Shown one piece after another: positions 6,221 through 6,306 of a DNA stretch of 6,306 nucleotides. Origin of the DNA: CAZVAO01 sp964625175 (GTDB taxonomy: Bacteria; Bacillota; UBA994; PWPR01); assembly GCA_964625175.1 (NCBI GenBank), contig CAZVAO010000120.1, positions 1 through 6,306 of the forward strand. Direction: 5' to 3'. The position numbers were made by a program, and so were the translations under genes. Numbering within the stretch: the first letter of the stretch is position 1; every line of letters begins with the position of its first letter. Under the pieces are notes generated by a model. That model saw only the letters and a program-made list of their open reading frames with translations, made no database searches and was not told where the DNA came from.

Positions 6221-6250
6221 TATTTTACACTATTTTACATTTTATTACAA
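6221..6250. repeat. Three imperfect tandem 10-mers upstream of the transposase
   Basis: The 10-mers TATTTTACAC, TATTTTACAT and TTTATTACAA follow one another. The first two differ only in the last base; the third is more diverged. They overlap the possible transposase promoter. Confidence 0.5.
6222..6250 (-). promoter_or_regulatory. Possible promoter of the transposase gene
   Basis: On the minus strand TTGTAA (6245-6250) and TAAAAT (6222-6227) are 17 nt apart, just upstream of the transposase start. The stretch is A/T-rich and repetitive, so the match may be fortuitous. Confidence 0.3.
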
Positions 6251-6285
6251 TACATCTCGGTTCCTTTGTTTCAATTGTGTAACAG

Positions 6286-6306
6286 GAGAACCGTCCCCGG
6301 TGTTTC
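6286..6306 (-). repeat. Inverted REP-like repeat at the right edge
   Basis: The 21 bp are the exact reverse complement of 5313-5333. The loop and one stem arm are conserved. The other arm, expected just to the left around 6277-6285, is degenerate (TGTAACAGG in place of GAAACACCG), so a full hairpin is not formed as in copy 1. The repeat reaches the last base of the window. Confidence 0.8.

Larger units (their letters stand above)
5313..6306. mobile_element. REP-associated tyrosine transposase (RAYT) unit with flanking REP-like repeats
   Basis: The unit consists of two tandem REP-like hairpins on the left, a minus-strand Y1 transposase gene, and the same repeat in inverted orientation on the right. 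A 21-bp sequence at 5313-5333 is an exact reverse complement of 6286-6306. RAYTs are known to be flanked by REP elements that they recognise as single-stranded hairpins. The right boundary coincides with the window edge, so further repeats may follow. The element sits in the space beyond the asparaginase terminator and interrupts no gene visible here. Confidence 0.75.

Overview
The window looks like chromosomal DNA of a Bacillota bacterium of moderate-to-low G+C, probably a clostridial or Negativicutes-type anaerobe. The basis is strong GGAGG-type ribosome binding sites, TATAAT-type promoters, an AgaS/GatY sugar operon, a thermolabile-type (asparaginase II family) asparaginase, and a REP-type Y1 transposase of a kind I associate with Clostridia. 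The species cannot be named from the sequence alone.

Region 1 (1-4093, minus strand) is a tightly packed four-gene operon reading right to left: agaS (sugar-phosphate isomerase/deaminase, SIS domains), a 417-residue Gfo/Idh/MocA family protein with a cysteine cluster, a BadF/BcrA-type N-acetylhexosamine kinase, and a class II tagatose/fructose-bisphosphate aldolase (GatY/KbaY type) that runs off the left edge. Two junctions are 4-nt ATGA overlaps. The third has a 4-nt gap, with the ribosome binding site of the aldolase lying inside the end of the kinase gene. The set fits catabolism of galactosamine or N-acetylgalactosamine: kinase makes GalNAc-6-P, a deacetylase (not seen here) makes GalN-6-P, AgaS makes tagatose-6-P, a tagatose-6-P kinase (not seen here) makes the bisphosphate, and the aldolase yields triose phosphates. 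The Gfo/Idh/MocA protein is not part of the classical pathway and is the most interesting gene; it may act upstream, releasing or remodelling the amino sugar.

Region 2 (4094-4241) is a short divergent control region. It carries back-to-back, overlapping promoters for the operon and for the asparaginase gene, plus a 20-bp inverted repeat that could be a shared operator.

Region 3 (4242-5296, plus strand) is a single asparaginase gene closed by a clear rho-independent terminator.

Region 4 (5313-6306) is a REP-associated tyrosine transposase (RAYT) unit: a minus-strand Y1/HUH transposase gene with two tandem REP-like hairpins on its left and an inverted copy of the same repeat at the extreme right edge. 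It may continue beyond the window.

No stretch of more than 300 bases lacks a gene. I saw no tRNA, rRNA, CRISPR array or riboswitch.
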